From Aphrocallistes beatrix (taxonomy: Eukaryota; Porifera; Hexactinellida; Sceptrulophora; Aphrocallistidae), in the NCBI GenBank assembly GCA_963281255.1, contig OY725489.1, positions 5,332,523 to 5,396,522 on the forward strand: a DNA stretch of 64,000 nt. The letters run 5' to 3'. Made by a program: the position numbers and the translations under genes. Shown piece by piece: positions 40,723-52,658 of this stretch; position 1 is the stretch's first letter; every line of letters starts with the position of its first letter. Below the pieces are notes generated by a model that ran no database searches, was not told where the DNA came from, and worked only from the letters and a program-made list of their open reading frames with translations.

Positions 40723-42610
40723 TCTACAATGTACCATTTGTTACAAACATCACACTGAATCCAATTTAAATGATCGCCATCAATTACAATGTTCAGCTGC
40801 AAAATTGTACCGTCATCTTCTGTCCCCCACAAATTCTACATTTTTCAACATCACCCTGGGAAGATGTAGGAACTATGGGAGCTTTAAATGTCGGACAAGT
40901 TGGTAATAGCTCGTCTTCGACTTGATCCTCAGGGTACTCAACATGGGAATAACTGAATTTTCCACTACTATATCCTTCCCCAAATTTACGGAGGTTCACA
41001 TCACTTTTTTGCCTGCGCTTAAGACAGGTTCGAAATCGCCTACGTTGCTTATTAACTAGTTTTCACTGGCCTCAACTCGGTTCTGATCTAAACTAGTTAG
41101 CAAATCAATGAGGCTAGGGTGAAAGGTAACTTGCAACTTTTGGGGAATTTCAGTTATTGCCATATATCCTTCATTATACCGTATCACGGTAAGGGCACTC
41201 CCCAATCTCATAAGATCTAGACAAACCGCATCAGTCTTGCGCACCATTGAAAATAAAATGTTATGGATTGCCTCATTGTGGTTACTAGTTTGTCCCTGCG
41301 CTATTTGACCAACGAATTCTTCTGTATTATATCGGTATTTCGTGAATACAATTTGTACCAGAGTAACAGCCTCTGGACTCAAACACTTGGGGTGCTTAGG
41401 GGGAATCTGGTCGTGAGAAATAGCATTTTGGTATCGGCACAATGAATCTTTCCCCTTTGGGCAATTTTGGTGATTTATTTCAGCATTTTTATCATTGGCG
41501 CCAAGATGGAAAGGGATAACTTTGATTGATTCTAAGCTCAAAATTGAGTTCCCTAAACTTTGTCTTACTGCAAGTGGGTAAAAAGATGTAATTAGAGCGC
41601 AGATTTCATTAGTAAGGAATTGAATTTGAGTAGAGTGACTTTTCACCTTCGGAACATTTTAGATAGTAATTTGGTGGAAATATGAACCTCAGGATTGCAT
41701 CATACTGACCACGGGGAATATTTTACGGGTTGTTTTCCCGTGGTATTCTTCATCGACCTGTTTTTTTGGCCTTTGATGTATCCATGCCTTGCTTGACAAG
41801 ATATTTAAGTTCAAACTTTTTACTTGCACGGGCCTGTTTCAGCTGATCCTTTTGATGCTCTATCAAATGTGAATTCATGCGCTTCCCTACATGGGCTAAG
41901 CACTCGAATCTGTGGATGGTATGTTGAGGAACTGTGTCTGCATAGGGAATAGAATTGCTTATCTTAGTAAAGGTTTTCGTATCCCCATCACAAATAAGAC
42001 CATCGAAAATAACGCCCCGCTCAAGTGCCTGTATTAAAATGGATGGTGCCAGTTCGCTCTCTAATGACACGCTAGAATATTCACCATACTTTGCGGGGAA
42101 GGTGGTTTTATGGGAATCGACCAATTTGTCAAATTCCTGTTGTTCTATTCTATGTTCCACTAACTGTTCGAGTCCTTAAGGAACAGCTATTACAGGCCAC
42201 GTCATAAGCAATTATTTTTCCAAGGCTCATGGAAACCACAGATCCAAAACAGTACCGGGAATGACCACCGACGCCTCTGTTGGATCTTTTTTGGTACGCC
42301 CCATCGAAGGAACCAATCTCATGGACTAAACCATATTCATCTTGCCAAATTTTACAGCTAATTGACTCGCAGCGTGCATCATTGTATCACGGGCAATGGA
42401 CTCCGCCACAATCAATAGATCTCTTTGCGTCTCAGCATAATGTCTAGGCGAGAGTTCAATACCGATCATTGAGTGATAAATATCTAGGCCAAGGCGACCA
42501 GCAAGGATAGTCTGGTAGATAGAATCATCGCGTTTGCTGACTGATTCGATACTGGAATCATAATTGAGAATTTGCCCGATAGAGTCCAAAAATCCTTCCC
42601 TGAACCACAA
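40722..42610 (-). pseudogene. Second Mutator-like (MULE) transposase with PHD finger, minus strand
   Basis: Pieces in order on the minus strand. 42,610-42,326: YQTILAGRLGLDIYHSMIG and a helical region typical of the pre-catalytic part. 42,330-42,180: the first Asp in FDGAYQKRSNRG, then GKIIAYDVACNSC. 42,160-41,750: the second Asp in FDGLICDGDTKTF, then FECLAHVGKRM. 41,646-41,056: NCPKGKDSLCRYQNA, then the catalytic Glu in TSNHNEAIHNILFSM. 40,999-40,725: a PHD-type finger CRICGG...WIQCDVCNKWYIV, cut off by the Ty3 fragment. At least four frame breaks. It is of a different subfamily from the plus-strand MULE at 16,611 (sequence similarity is limited to the motifs) but has the same domain plan. 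Confidence 0.85.
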
Positions 42611-42879
42611 AAATCACAACGCAGTGTTAGAAAATATGCAAAACAACTGCGAGTACCTTACTCCAAATATGCATCATACCGTTACGACATACAGCACATA
42701 GTATAACGCAACATAATAGAGAAGTCAATACATCAATATCGATAACTAAATTAGATCTTACCTTAGTTACCTCTACAACTTTCTCCTTCAGCTCCGGGTC
42801 TCGCACAGTGATTTCAAAGGTAGTACCTTGAAAATATTTACGAGATTTATTTTTTTATTGTTTTGTTTTATTGGCCGAT

Positions 42880-43841
42880 ATGGATGTTGACGATGGGAGG
42901 TTACAAGTTAGAAATCGCGCTATTTGGATGTTACTCGCTGGTTCTACTCAGATTTTTCTTGCAAAGGAACTTGGGAAGGATATTAGAACAGTTCGAAGAT
43001 GGTGGACAAGATACAATTTTCAAAAGATCTTCAGCATGTGAAGGGGGCTGGAAGGCCAAAAAAAGCTGAATCGGCGGTCTAAGATCATGATCGCAAAATC
43101 TCTGGGAAAGCAACACAAATCTACGCGATTAATTGCTACACAAATTACGAGGACATGTGTACCTGTCTCGAAAGACACTGTCCATCGCTATTTGATGAAA
43201 GATTTGCAAGTTCGACCCTATAAGCGACCAAAACAGCCCAGATTTTCCTAAAAACAGAGAGAAAACAGATTAAATTTCTCTGGCAAAGGAGAACAGGACT
43301 GTCGCTGACTGGAGAAACATCCTTTGGTCTGATGAGTCTTCATTTGAGCTATTTCATTCTACAAATCGTCAAAATGACAAGAGGCTTGGGGATGATGAGC
43401 TTTCGAGCGATCTCTAAATTGCACTTTACCCTTCCCAAACAAACAGTAAATACAGCCTACTACATAGATGAAATCCTAGCAAAGTCCTGTTTGGAGACTC
43501 TTCACAGAACCCTTGAAAATGGATCTGTTTTGGATAGAAAAATGCTCAAAAAACATGTCAAAAGCTGTTTTTATGCAGGACGGTGCCCCTACTCACGTCC
43601 ACAAAACCAAGATTGGTGCAAGAGGAACCTAGCAAACTTTTGGGATAAACCACAATGGCCAGGCAACTCTCCTGAATTAAACCCAATTGAGAACATGTGG
43701 AAATATCTTCAGGAAGAGCTAAACAAGATGGACACCGCCAAAAGTATTTGTGACCTAAAAATACAGCTCAAATCGGCCAAGTCATCCATAAAACCAAATT
43801 ATCTACAAGCTCTGATAGATGGAATGCCCGAGAGGATAAAA
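42880..43841 (+). pseudogene. Tc1-like transposase
   Basis: ATG at 42,880 opens a helix-turn-helix region (AKELGKDIRTVRRWW) that breaks after about 50 codons. The sequence reads on in other frames through a GRPKK AT-hook-like motif (about 43,050) and LWSDESSF (first Asp, about 43,325) to the last frame, 43,332-43,841, with QWPGNSPELNPIENMWKYLQ carrying the catalytic Glu and ending DGMPERIK, where the Helitron-like repeat begins at 43,842. DD34E Tc1 type. The right terminal repeat lies at about 44,455-44,482 (ATAATTTTTAGACACCCTG then TA). No matching left repeat was found, so the left end is probably lost. Confidence 0.85.
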
Positions 43842-44376
43842 TCCTTACTATTAAAACTCGATTAATGTGTGTGTATGTCACGAATTGATTGGAAAAACTA
43901 CCAGGCACAGAATGCTGATTTTTGGCATGTGGGAGTCTTTTGGCTATGGCTCCAGTAAGTCCTAAGCTCATAGCAAAATGTCGACTCATCATATAATTAT
44001 GGCGTCATTGTCACATTTTTAAAAGTTAAGCAATACAGTTATTCGAGCATAACTCAGCCATTATTACATTATAGCAGATAGAAGACTGAAATTTTAATAG
44101 AATCTGTATACTAACATCCCACATATGATGCAACTATCATCAAAAAATGATGAGTCATTACTTTGTTATGACGTCATCATTACTCATCAAAAATTTTAAA
44201 AAATGATACATTTGGTGATTTTTCGTGCGATATCGATTATAACAGTAAGGTAGACGAATTTAGAGATGTTATTTCCCATATAATTAATCAATGTGACCCC
44301 AGGTGCCCAAAGGGCGCCTCCGGTGGACCTAAAGTGTCTGCTAGCCGCGAGTGCAAGCAAGCGAAGCGCGCTTGTA
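43842..44376 (+). mobile_element. Helitron-like repeat inserted at the end of the Tc1 transposase
   Basis: Starts TCCTTACTATTAAAACTCG directly after GAGAGGATAAAA of the Tc1 gene and ends GCGCGCTTGTA before TTAAACTAG, so it lies between A and T. Its 3' region has the GGTGCCCAAAGGGCGCC-type hairpin and an imperfect CGGTGGAC/GTGTCTG pair. No duplication of the target is seen. Confidence 0.6.
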
Positions 44377-44725
44377 TTAAACTAGATGGAAATTATAATA
44401 TCCAAATGACCGTTCAAATATCTCTCTATTCTAATATTTTATTGATAGAAATACAATAGGGCAATAATTTTTAGACACCCTGTAGTATAGTTGGAAATAA
44501 GGAATAGCATGGAATAAATCGGATTTGATAGATATCGTTAGAAAATAGCAGATCGATAGGTAGGATGGAAAAGTGATGAATAAAAGAGAAAATAATTAGC
44601 TAGAATAATGAGGACTAAAAAAAGATGTAAAAAGGGCAAAAGTCAATAAGAAACGAATGAAATGAAGCTACAATAATATACATGGGCTAGAAAACTGTTA
44701 TGATAATTTGAATAAAAGGAGTAAA

Positions 44726-45266
44726 TCCTTACTATTCATACTCGATTAATGTGTGTGTATATATATATATCTGTAACGAATTGATTGAAGAAACTGCCAG
44801 GCGTAAAAAGCTGATTTTTCCATGTGGGAGTATTTTGGTTATGGCTCCGCTAAATTCTGAGCTCAGAACAAAATGTCGTTTCATCATGGAATTATGACGC
44901 CATTGTCATATTTTTTAAAGTTAAGCAACTGAGTTATTCGAGCATAACTCAGCCATTATAGAAGATAGAAGGCTGAAATTTTAATATAATCCGTATACTA
45001 AAATGCATCACATATAATGCAACTATCATCAAAAAATAATGACTCATCACCTTGTTATGACGTTATCATTACGTATCAAAAAATTTTAAATTGACAAATT
45101 TGGTGATTTTTCGAGTGAAATCGATTATCACAGTAGGACAGACATATTTTGAGATACTATCTCCCTTATAATAAAACAATGTGACTCCAGGCGACCGAAG
45201 GGAGCCTCCGGCGGACACAAAGTGCCCGCCAGCCGCGTAGCGCAAGCAAAGCGAAGCGCGCTTGTA
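44726..45266 (+). mobile_element. Helitron-like repeat, second adjacent copy
   Basis: Same ends and orientation as the copy 350 bp upstream: TCCTTACTATTCATACTCG after A, ...GCGCTTGTA before G. It is about as diverged from the neighbour as from the 22.3-kb copy. 45,270-45,425 has no recognised feature. Confidence 0.6.
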
Positions 45267-45425
45267 GATAGTATAAAGAAGATATGGTTCAATATAAACC
45301 AGTACTCACGTTGGGGTGAGGCTGCATCTTTAAAGCAATTTTTTTCTTTTAAAATTTTTTATTTCTGATTTATTTTTTTTCAAAAATTTAGATTATGATA
45401 TAAATTTTTTTATATGACTAAGAAA

Positions 45426-46025
45426 TGGGTGGATATTTAATATTAGCGTATTATTACATGATTTAGATGTTATGTAATACTAGGATACAGTGAAAACTAA
45501 TGGAAATCAAGCCTTTTAGTAGAAAATTACTTTGTAGCCTGTTTTTACCACTTATAAAAAATCAATTTTACAAAAGAGCAATCTTTAGTTACAAAGGTCG
45601 TAGTGTAAAATCTCGACGGTTTTGAAAAGATCTCGTCACGTAGAACAAAATGATGGAGACAGATTTTCGATATTCTTCTTTAGGAAAACGTTAAAATATT
45701 TTTCCTCACGGAAATCTGCCTCTAAATATTGTAGCAACGAAATTGGAAAGAAAAAATTAATTGGGTTAAAATTGAAAATTATATTGCTATAATTTTCTTG
45801 ATTCAACCATTTCGTGCAAGAATGATTGCGCAAAGGAGGCATGAACCATTGAAGTTTCCTTGAATGTCCTCTATAAATTAGGTGATTTGGGAAGAAAAAT
45901 TATCTTGCTTCTTGAGCTCCCGAAAAGTGTTTTTGCAGATAACTCATCGAGAACGGTTTCTACAAAAAATTTCATGAAAAAATAATGAAAACATTTTGAG
46001 TTAGTTCTGGAAGGAAATACCAACC
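45426..46025. mobile_element. Partial TTAA-type element, copy E
   Basis: Right end GGAAATACCAACC followed by TTAA (46,026-46,029). The interior corresponds to 31,480-31,798 plus 33,603-33,847 of copy B without the copy C insert, so 45,767-45,770 shows the unoccupied TTAA. The left end is missing. 46,030-46,800 has no recognised genes; TTTTAAATGGCTATAATTAT is duplicated at about 46,615-46,660. Confidence 0.65.
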
Positions 46026-46827
46026 TTAACTATTCTTTTGATATTTTGTATGCATTATTAAGTATTAAATAATTCAACTATGTGCATTAAAAACCAAATA
46101 ATATACCTCATTTCAATTGTTCTGATATAATAGTTAGTTTGTCAGGATGGGTGAATGCCTAAATTAATAGAAAATTGAAATATCTACAATATCAAAATTA
46201 TTGGTTTTGAAGTATTTAACCAATCCATGGTACTAATTTTTTGGTGAGTGCCATTGCCTTAGTATATAGAATGCTATGGTTGTAATTTAACAGCAAAAGA
46301 ACTGATGTAAGCCATGAAATTTACCAGGAAGATTGTACATATATAGAGCAAAATTGAAAAGTAAATAGGCAAATTCTAAACCATTGGAGACATGAAGAAT
46401 TATTATTTTGAAATTTTTTGGATAAATTGAAGAAAATATATATTTAGATAAGAATTAAATCTAAACTAGGCAATAAGAATATCCAATACAATTAGGAATA
46501 TTAGGTAACTATATGATTAACAGCCAGTAAAAAAATTGGACATCTAAGTTAAGAATTGAAATACTATATATGTGACATTGGATTAAGGGGCCTCTAAAAC
46601 AAAAGTGTCCGAACTTTTAAATGGCTATAATTATAATTTTAAATGGCTATAATTATAAAACCAAAAGATATTGAAAGCTGATATTGTACAAATAATCATT
46701 CACTAGTAGTATGCAAAACTTACAGCCAAAATTCCAAAAAATTCTGAGATGCTCGACATGGAACAGTTGGTCGAATTGGAATAGAATAACCCATATATAT
46801 ATACAGATAATATATCAATATCTACAG

Positions 46828-48062
46828 ATGTTGGGACATTCACGCGATAGAATATGTCCCAAGATCAACAATATTGCAATGCTCATATATTTCACCAGCC
46901 GGTGAAATTTCCAAAATCTAGCTGTAGTAGGGTATCTGACGTTAAACCTGTCCCAGTACTTGTAAAGAACCTTCGCAGATTTGAAAATAATAGGCATTCT
47001 TTACTATACATCATCTATCGGGATGTCCCAATATCAGTAGATGTTGGGACATTCACGCGATAAAATTTGTCCCAAGATCAACATTATTGCAATGCTCATA
47101 TATTTCACCAGCCGATGAAATTTCCAAAATCTACCTGTAGTGGGGTATCTGACGTTAAACCTGTCCCAGTTCCTGTAAAAGAACCTTCGCAGACTTGAAA
47201 ATAATAGGCGTTCTTTACTACAGGGTGGCTCATAAGTTCTGTGACAAGCTTCATTGGGTATAAAATTTCTTATACTCAAATAATCTAGCTATTATGGTCT
47301 TTAGAGATTCTAAATCGAATATTCTCAATGATTTTAGAAGACTTTTCCAGTCTAAGACCTGGAACTGTAATTTTATATGATGATTTTTATGGGGGGAAAA
47401 TGTGTCCTGGCACGCAGCGAAAATCGAGTATCAGGACCCACTGCTTTTCAAATGATCTTTCTAGAGTCTTCAAATGCTACGAAAAGTTGGCTCTCACATT
47501 TCCCTCGAACACTCTAAATTTGTAGAAATATAGAATGTTTATATCAGTGCATATTGAGAACCATTTGAATCAGATTTTTGGAGATGTGAAAAAAGTGCAA
47601 TTTTGGGTGATTTTAGAAAATGTACCTAATTTGATCTCGTGAAATAATTCTCTCATTTCTGATAATGAAATAAATGGATTTATGAAATATTTCCATGATG
47701 AATGAAAGGTATCTGGTGCTAAATCGTCATAGGACATCGTTGATAAAGACATTTTTTACAGGAGTAGTGACCTTGATTCTCGATTTTCGCTGCGTGCCAC
47801 GACACATTTTCCCCCCATAAAACTCACCATACAAAACACAGTTCCAGGTTTTAGACTGGAAAAGTCTTCTAAAATCATCGAGAATATTCGATTTAGAATC
47901 TCTAAAGAACATGATAGCTAAGATTGTTTGAGTATAAATCATTTTATACCTAATGAAGCTTGTATCAGAACTTATGAGCCACCCTGTATACATCATCGAT
48001 CGGGATGTCCCAATATCGGTAGATGTTGGGACATTCACGCGATAAAATTTGTCCCAAGATCA
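46828..48062. repeat. 213-bp tandem repeat, about 2.2 units, split by a fold-back element
   Basis: Units start ATGTTGGGACATTCACGCGA at 46,828, 47,041 and 48,023. The second unit is interrupted at 47,220 and resumes at 47,987. With the insert removed its length is again about 213 bp. 213 is a multiple of three and minus-strand frames run through parts of it, but stops differ between units, so I do not call a gene. Confidence 0.8.
47221..47986. mobile_element. Fold-back TIR element with about 240-bp arms, TA target
   Basis: CAGGGTGGCTCATAAGTTCT at the left, and in complement CAGGGTGGCTCATAAGTTCT at the right. The similarity between arms continues for about 240 bp (GATTTTAGAAGACTTTTCC and AAATGTGTC.TGGCACGCAG both present). 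Flanked by TA. The uninterrupted unit at 46,994-47,015 (CTTTACTATACATCATC) is its empty site. The CAGGGTG end resembles Tc1/mariner ends in this window. No transposase. Confidence 0.88.
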
Positions 48063-48849
48063 ACATTATAGCGATACTCATTTTTTCAATAGTCAATGTA
48101 ATTTCAATTTCTGCCTGTCCTGAGGAATAACAAGAAATCATTTCAAGTAAGTTGTCGTAAACCAGCATGTGCAGGCGAAATAATGGTCCCCGTAAATATG
48201 AACCTGGAATCTGTTTTCCAATATGAATACGGATTTGACAATGATAAACGAATGATCATTCTTTCAACACCCAAATCTCTGTCACTTCTCCAACAATCTA
48301 ACACATGGCATGCTGCCTGACACAACAAGCCAGGCAAGAGCAATCATGGGTCGCTTCAATGAATACTGTCCAGGGCGCCTAAATCCTTTGAACAGAATTT
48401 TTTATTTTAACTCTCCAAACATTTGGTAAGATAGATTGCTGCTTAAAGCAAATTCCGAATGAGTGAAAAATTTCAGCGAACATAGGACAAAGAAATCTAT
48501 CCTAGGTAATATACTGTGTCTAACGAAAGTATTGGAACATCATTAAGTTTGTAGCACAAGTGGCATTGCAAGATAACGATATATTAAAAATGTATAAACT
48601 TCATCAATATTTTGTACGAAATATTGATCTGAAATTGTTAAAACAAATTTATGATACTACCCAAATACATGTAGCCAGGCAGTGTATACTAGCTCAACTA
48701 ATACTAGTATTTCCTTTCAGATGACAAAATTTCAAATTTACAAGTATAATAGAGAAGTAACCAAGAAGTTGTAAAGTTGCGATCTAAATTACAAAATACA
48801 GTACATATTATATTGCTTTACGCAAATACTTGAGTGATTCAGATATACT

Positions 48850-48925
48850 CTGCAGGGGTTCCAGAACTGGCAATAGAAAAGTTGTATGGATTTTCTTTTG
48901 CCAAACGTTTACTCAGGGCCGTAGC
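48850..48925. repeat. Dispersed repeat match to 19,213-19,270
   Basis: TTCCAGAACTGGCAATAGAA then AAGTTGTATGGATTTTC and CGTTTACT correspond to the stretch next to the 57-bp palindrome. 48,063-48,850 holds no recognised gene. Confidence 0.5.
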
Positions 48926-48954
48926 AAATTGTCAGGTTTCAACCAGACCAACTT

Positions 48955-49756
48955 TCAGAGCAGATTAAAGCTGATCAGGTTAGGCAGGTTGTTCCTGAGA
49001 AAAGTCTCCCACTCTTTCAATATGGCATCTTTTAATTCCGACAAATAGTGTTCTGTTGAGAGACGCTGCTTTAGGACTCCCCAGAGGTTCTCAATTGGAT
49101 TAAGATCAGGGGAATTGCTTGGCCAAGCTAATTGAGCAATGTTTCTGTCGGACTTCCATGCTTTACTGAGGCTTGAAGTGTGAATTGGCGAGTTATCCTC
49201 CTGTAGTACACAGCCTTCAGCATAGAAAAAATCTGCAATTTCTAGCAGGCATTCATCTAGAGTATCAATGTAACAACCGAAGTTAAAATTTCCTTCGAAA
49301 ACCTTCAAAATAGTTGTTCCGCAAGCCGAAATGCCACCCCAGATGTGAATCTTCGCTGTGTCGTGTGTTGGGGGATTTTCTGAAATGTAGTTTGTGTTCC
49401 CTTGGTCCAGAATCGAGAACAATTCCGGTTTAACCAAACTGAGCACTCGTCTGTGAAGATAACTCTTTCTCAATCCTGTTTATGATTTTTAGCCCAAACA
49501 ACTCTTTTCGGCAGTTAAAGGTGTGACGAATGGCCCCCTGATAGGTTTCATCGATTTGAAGCCGGATTTTAGAATAGTCCTATAAACGGTAGCAGTCGAA
49601 GGTGCATTGGGATGAGTAGCTGCTAATTTCCCTCTCAAATTACGAATAGACATCGTCGGTGAGCATTTTAGAGTAGTAATTAAGGATTGTTTCTGCCAAA
49701 AAGTGATAGTCGAAGGTCGACCTGCTCCCTGTTTATGCTGAAGTGAATTATTCTCG
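48955..49756 (-). pseudogene. Tc1-like transposase, main part
   Basis: Minus strand. 49,756-49,489 encodes a helix-turn-helix region with the AT-hook-like GAGRPSTITFWQKQSL, then TVYRTILKSGFKSM (DNA-binding linker). 49,473-48,955 continues through HIWGGISACGTTIL, the second Asp in VLQEDNSPIHTS (family QDNAPIH) and the catalytic Glu in SNSPDLNPIENLWGVLKQRL. The first Asp region is readable in another frame near 49,440, so at least one frameshift. The extreme N-terminal part continues beyond 52,276, separated by the hAT element inserted at 49,765. Confidence 0.88.
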
Positions 49757-49764
49757 CGAATAAG

Positions 49765-52268
49765 TAGGGATTCCAATCCCGGGGCATTTTCTCAATCCCG
49801 GGATTTCGGGATTGAAATATTGTTCAATCCCGAGATTGAACATGCTGAATTAATACATTCAAAATTTTACTACTATAGGCATATACAATATGTTGGACGA
49901 ATTATTGTTTGTAATAGTTGCAAGCCATTTACTTGCTTTCATTGTACGGCGATTATTAATGAATTTATTAACGTTCTTCCATACTGTATTTAATTTAAAG
50001 TGAATGAGAAAACCAATGTAATAATTAAGGAGCATAGAAACAAATGGAAATACGGCAAAGTATCACGATTCGTTTCCCAAAGCGTATACTATTACAAAAT
50101 ACTGATGTTATTCCTATTAAATACCAAAACATCTATTATTTCATCGCTGAGCCTACTTCTAAACCTATTGCATAGGTACGCTGCTGAAGAGAATATACGT
50201 TCAGCCTCTGCTGAAGTTGGTGGGATGATGTAGAACATTTGATAAATTTCTTCTAAAAGATTTCCTCTTTTCCCTGTCTGTTAAGTGGTTGTTAACTCAT
50301 ACTTTAGAAGAGTTGATAGTGGTAAGGTTTTTGGGGAACTCTCTTGAGTATCTTTGAGAAGCATCTATTGCAATTTGGAGCTTCTCTTGGACGGATATAT
50401 TTTCTGAATCTGAATATTCACAATTATTTCCTAATGTGGTTGTGGATTGTGCTTCCTTCAAATTTTCTTCAGCATCTACATTTGCACGAATTCTTGAGAA
50501 TAATTCGCAACAAATCTGTTAATTGTTACTTTTTTCTCAATTTGCGCTTGAGGATTGTGGAGATGTTTGATTAACAACCGATGCATCGATATATCTCTCT
50601 TGAATAATTAGCTTGTCAATAACTTCCAAAATTTGATTATTGAAATATGAAGGAGACATACTGAGCTCATTTAATAGAAATTTTATTGTTGCTTCCGCAG
50701 TTATCAAATTAGCATCACGCCTACATAGAGCTTCCACTGCAATTTTGATTGGCGTGAGAGCTTTAGCAATTGATTCAATCTTGATGAAATCATGATCGCT
50801 TAGATCCACACTTTCCTCGAGGTCTAAAAGAGCATTTTGATCCGGTAGCTTAAGTTGAATAATTCTTGATAACATATCTAGTAGAGAACTCCATCGAGTC
50901 TTACAATCAAGGATTAAGTTTAATCCATTGGGATGGGTTTCTCTGACATATTTTTGGAGTGTTTCATTTTCAATGGTGATCGCTTGTACTGTTTCACAAT
51001 TCCACGTATTTTGGCCGCTGTGTCATTAATATCGTCGCAAAGTTCTATAGAATTCTCCTGTTCAGGGGTATTTAAAACAATTAAACCACCACTTTCTTCA
51101 TCATTATCCAAAGATTCTTCCTCTTCATCAGAATCAGTAGTAGAAAAGATTAATTCTTGGGTTTTAGGCTTGCTTCGATAGAATATGTCTTGTATGACTA
51201 GCTGGAGTCCATGTGCGTAACATAATTGTTGGAATAGAGGTATTATTCTACCTAGTTTTTTCATCATCGCACAACCATCTGTTGTGATTTCAACAATATC
51301 TGTACGAACATCTAAACCAAATTCACTTAGCCTATTAGATATTGCATCAGAACAAATTTCTGCACTGAAACTTTTTATTTGCACTAACCCAAGATTTAAA
51401 AGATCACCCTTTCCATGTACATTTATACTCAAGTATCTTCTATTTCCTAGTGATGTCCATTCATCCAATGTAAGGGCAAATTTGTTTCCTTCTAATTTAA
51501 GATTAGCTAACTTTCGGATGCGTTTTTGGCGGATTTGTTGACCGTATTGTATTACTAATTCTCTAATACTGGTGATAGATTTAGGTACAGAGTGTCCTAG
51601 TACGGTAAGAGATTTCCGTAACTCTTGCGAAGTAATAAATATTTTTTTTAAGAATGGCCGTCACAAGCTTTCATTCTGGCCAGTACAACTGGAAGGCTTG
51701 CGTCATTCATATAATATTTCAATTTCTTTTCTGTGTTTCAATTGGATTTTTGTTTTTTGTGTTATTGACATCACTCTCTAAAATATCACGTTTTACTAAA
51801 TCGACATTATGACAAGATTTAAGGTGGACATGTAAACCTTTGGTCGATCCTCCATGACACTTTAAATTCTTCTTACAAATGTTGCATTCTGCAAGGTTTC
51901 CACATGATGATCGCTTATAATGTGTCCAAATTGGTGCACCTTCAAATTCTCGAAATCTAACATTGTTCACTGCCATATACCCCAAAATAACAATATCGAT
52001 TCAGTTAAGAATGTAATATGTATACGTTATGTGAATGCATTAGCAATATATGTATGCATGTTAAAATTCAGATACTCATTGTTATATGTGGATAAGGATT
52101 CCCAAATAAACTTTCTGCAGCTTCATAATTAGCTAGAGGTGATAAGTATTATCGTATTAGTCAATGGAAATCATTTTTGGAGTGTGATCAACAAATTAGT
52201 ATATTCAATCAATCCCGGGATTGAATCCCGGTTGAAAAAGTTCCGGGATCCCGGGATTGGAATCCCTA
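49765..52268 (-). mobile_element. BED-finger hAT element inserted in the Tc1 gene, perfect 8-bp TSD
   Basis: Ends TAGGGATTCCAATCCCGGG and its complement, each followed by further CCCGGGAT/ATCCCGGG hairpin-forming sequence. Target duplication CGAATAAG at 49,757-49,764 and 52,269-52,276. 2,504 bp with a full set of hAT transposase parts on the minus strand. Confidence 0.96.
50110..51985 (-). pseudogene. ZBED-type hAT transposase
   Basis: Pieces on the minus strand. 51,985-51,719: a BED zinc finger (WTHYKR, CNICKKNLKCHGG, LHVHLKSCH). 51,468-50,920: the catalytic core with MDEWTSLGNRRYLSI, DIVEITTDGCAMMKK (the Asp, in place of the usual TDNASNM) and LCYAHGLQLVIQD, then an acidic insert (TDSDEEEESLDNDEE). 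50,875-50,537: the helical region. 50,240-50,110: the dimerisation motif TSAEAERIFSSAAYLCNRFR with LSDEIIDVLVFN. Three or more frame changes. The intact ends and TSD but broken gene suggest moderate age or trans-mobilisation. Confidence 0.88.
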
Positions 52269-52276
52269 CGAATAAG

Positions 52277-52450
52277 TTTCAAAGTGCGAAAAACAGTCAT
52301 TCTAGGGATGTCTGTTCTTCGGCAATTTTCTGCTTGAAGCATTTTCACGAGGAGGACGTCTTGTTTAGTCACAAAGTACCAAACGGTGACGAAACATTCA
52401 CAGACATTCCCCGCGCCAAGCCAATGCTCAGGGATGGCGCCATTCCTTGA
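52277..52450 (-). pseudogene. N-terminal remainder of the Tc1 transposase
   Basis: Past the hAT element the minus strand reads RTDIPRMTVFRTLKLIREN in the same sense, fitting the helix-turn-helix that precedes 49,756. Upstream the frame is broken and no start codon is assured. 52,450-52,640 contains only a charged, Glu-rich frame (SLQSEEEEKEKFKSEQ) of unknown origin. Confidence 0.55.
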
Positions 52451-52658
52451 TTACTGCCTGGTTGTCCATCTTACTATTCTATTTCCACCTCTAAGCGGAC
52501 TCGTCTGTCATTCGACGCAAAAGAGGAAGATTTCATAACTGAGGCTTTACATCTTAGCTTACAGTCTGAAGAAGAAGAGAAAGAGAAGTTTAAGTCAGAA
52601 CAATACAGGATCTAAAAGATAGTTGAAATTCATTTCTATACCCGCCAATTAGGCTATA

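Noticed and set aside
46815-47279. Minus-strand frames in the 213-bp tandem repeat as a repeat-protein gene
   Set aside because: Stops fall at different places in the units, no start or domain is recognised, and the array is cut by a fold-back.
46828-48062. CRISPR array
   Set aside because: The repeats are 213 bp and directly adjacent with no unique spacers. Nothing else in the window is CRISPR-like, and the DNA is animal.
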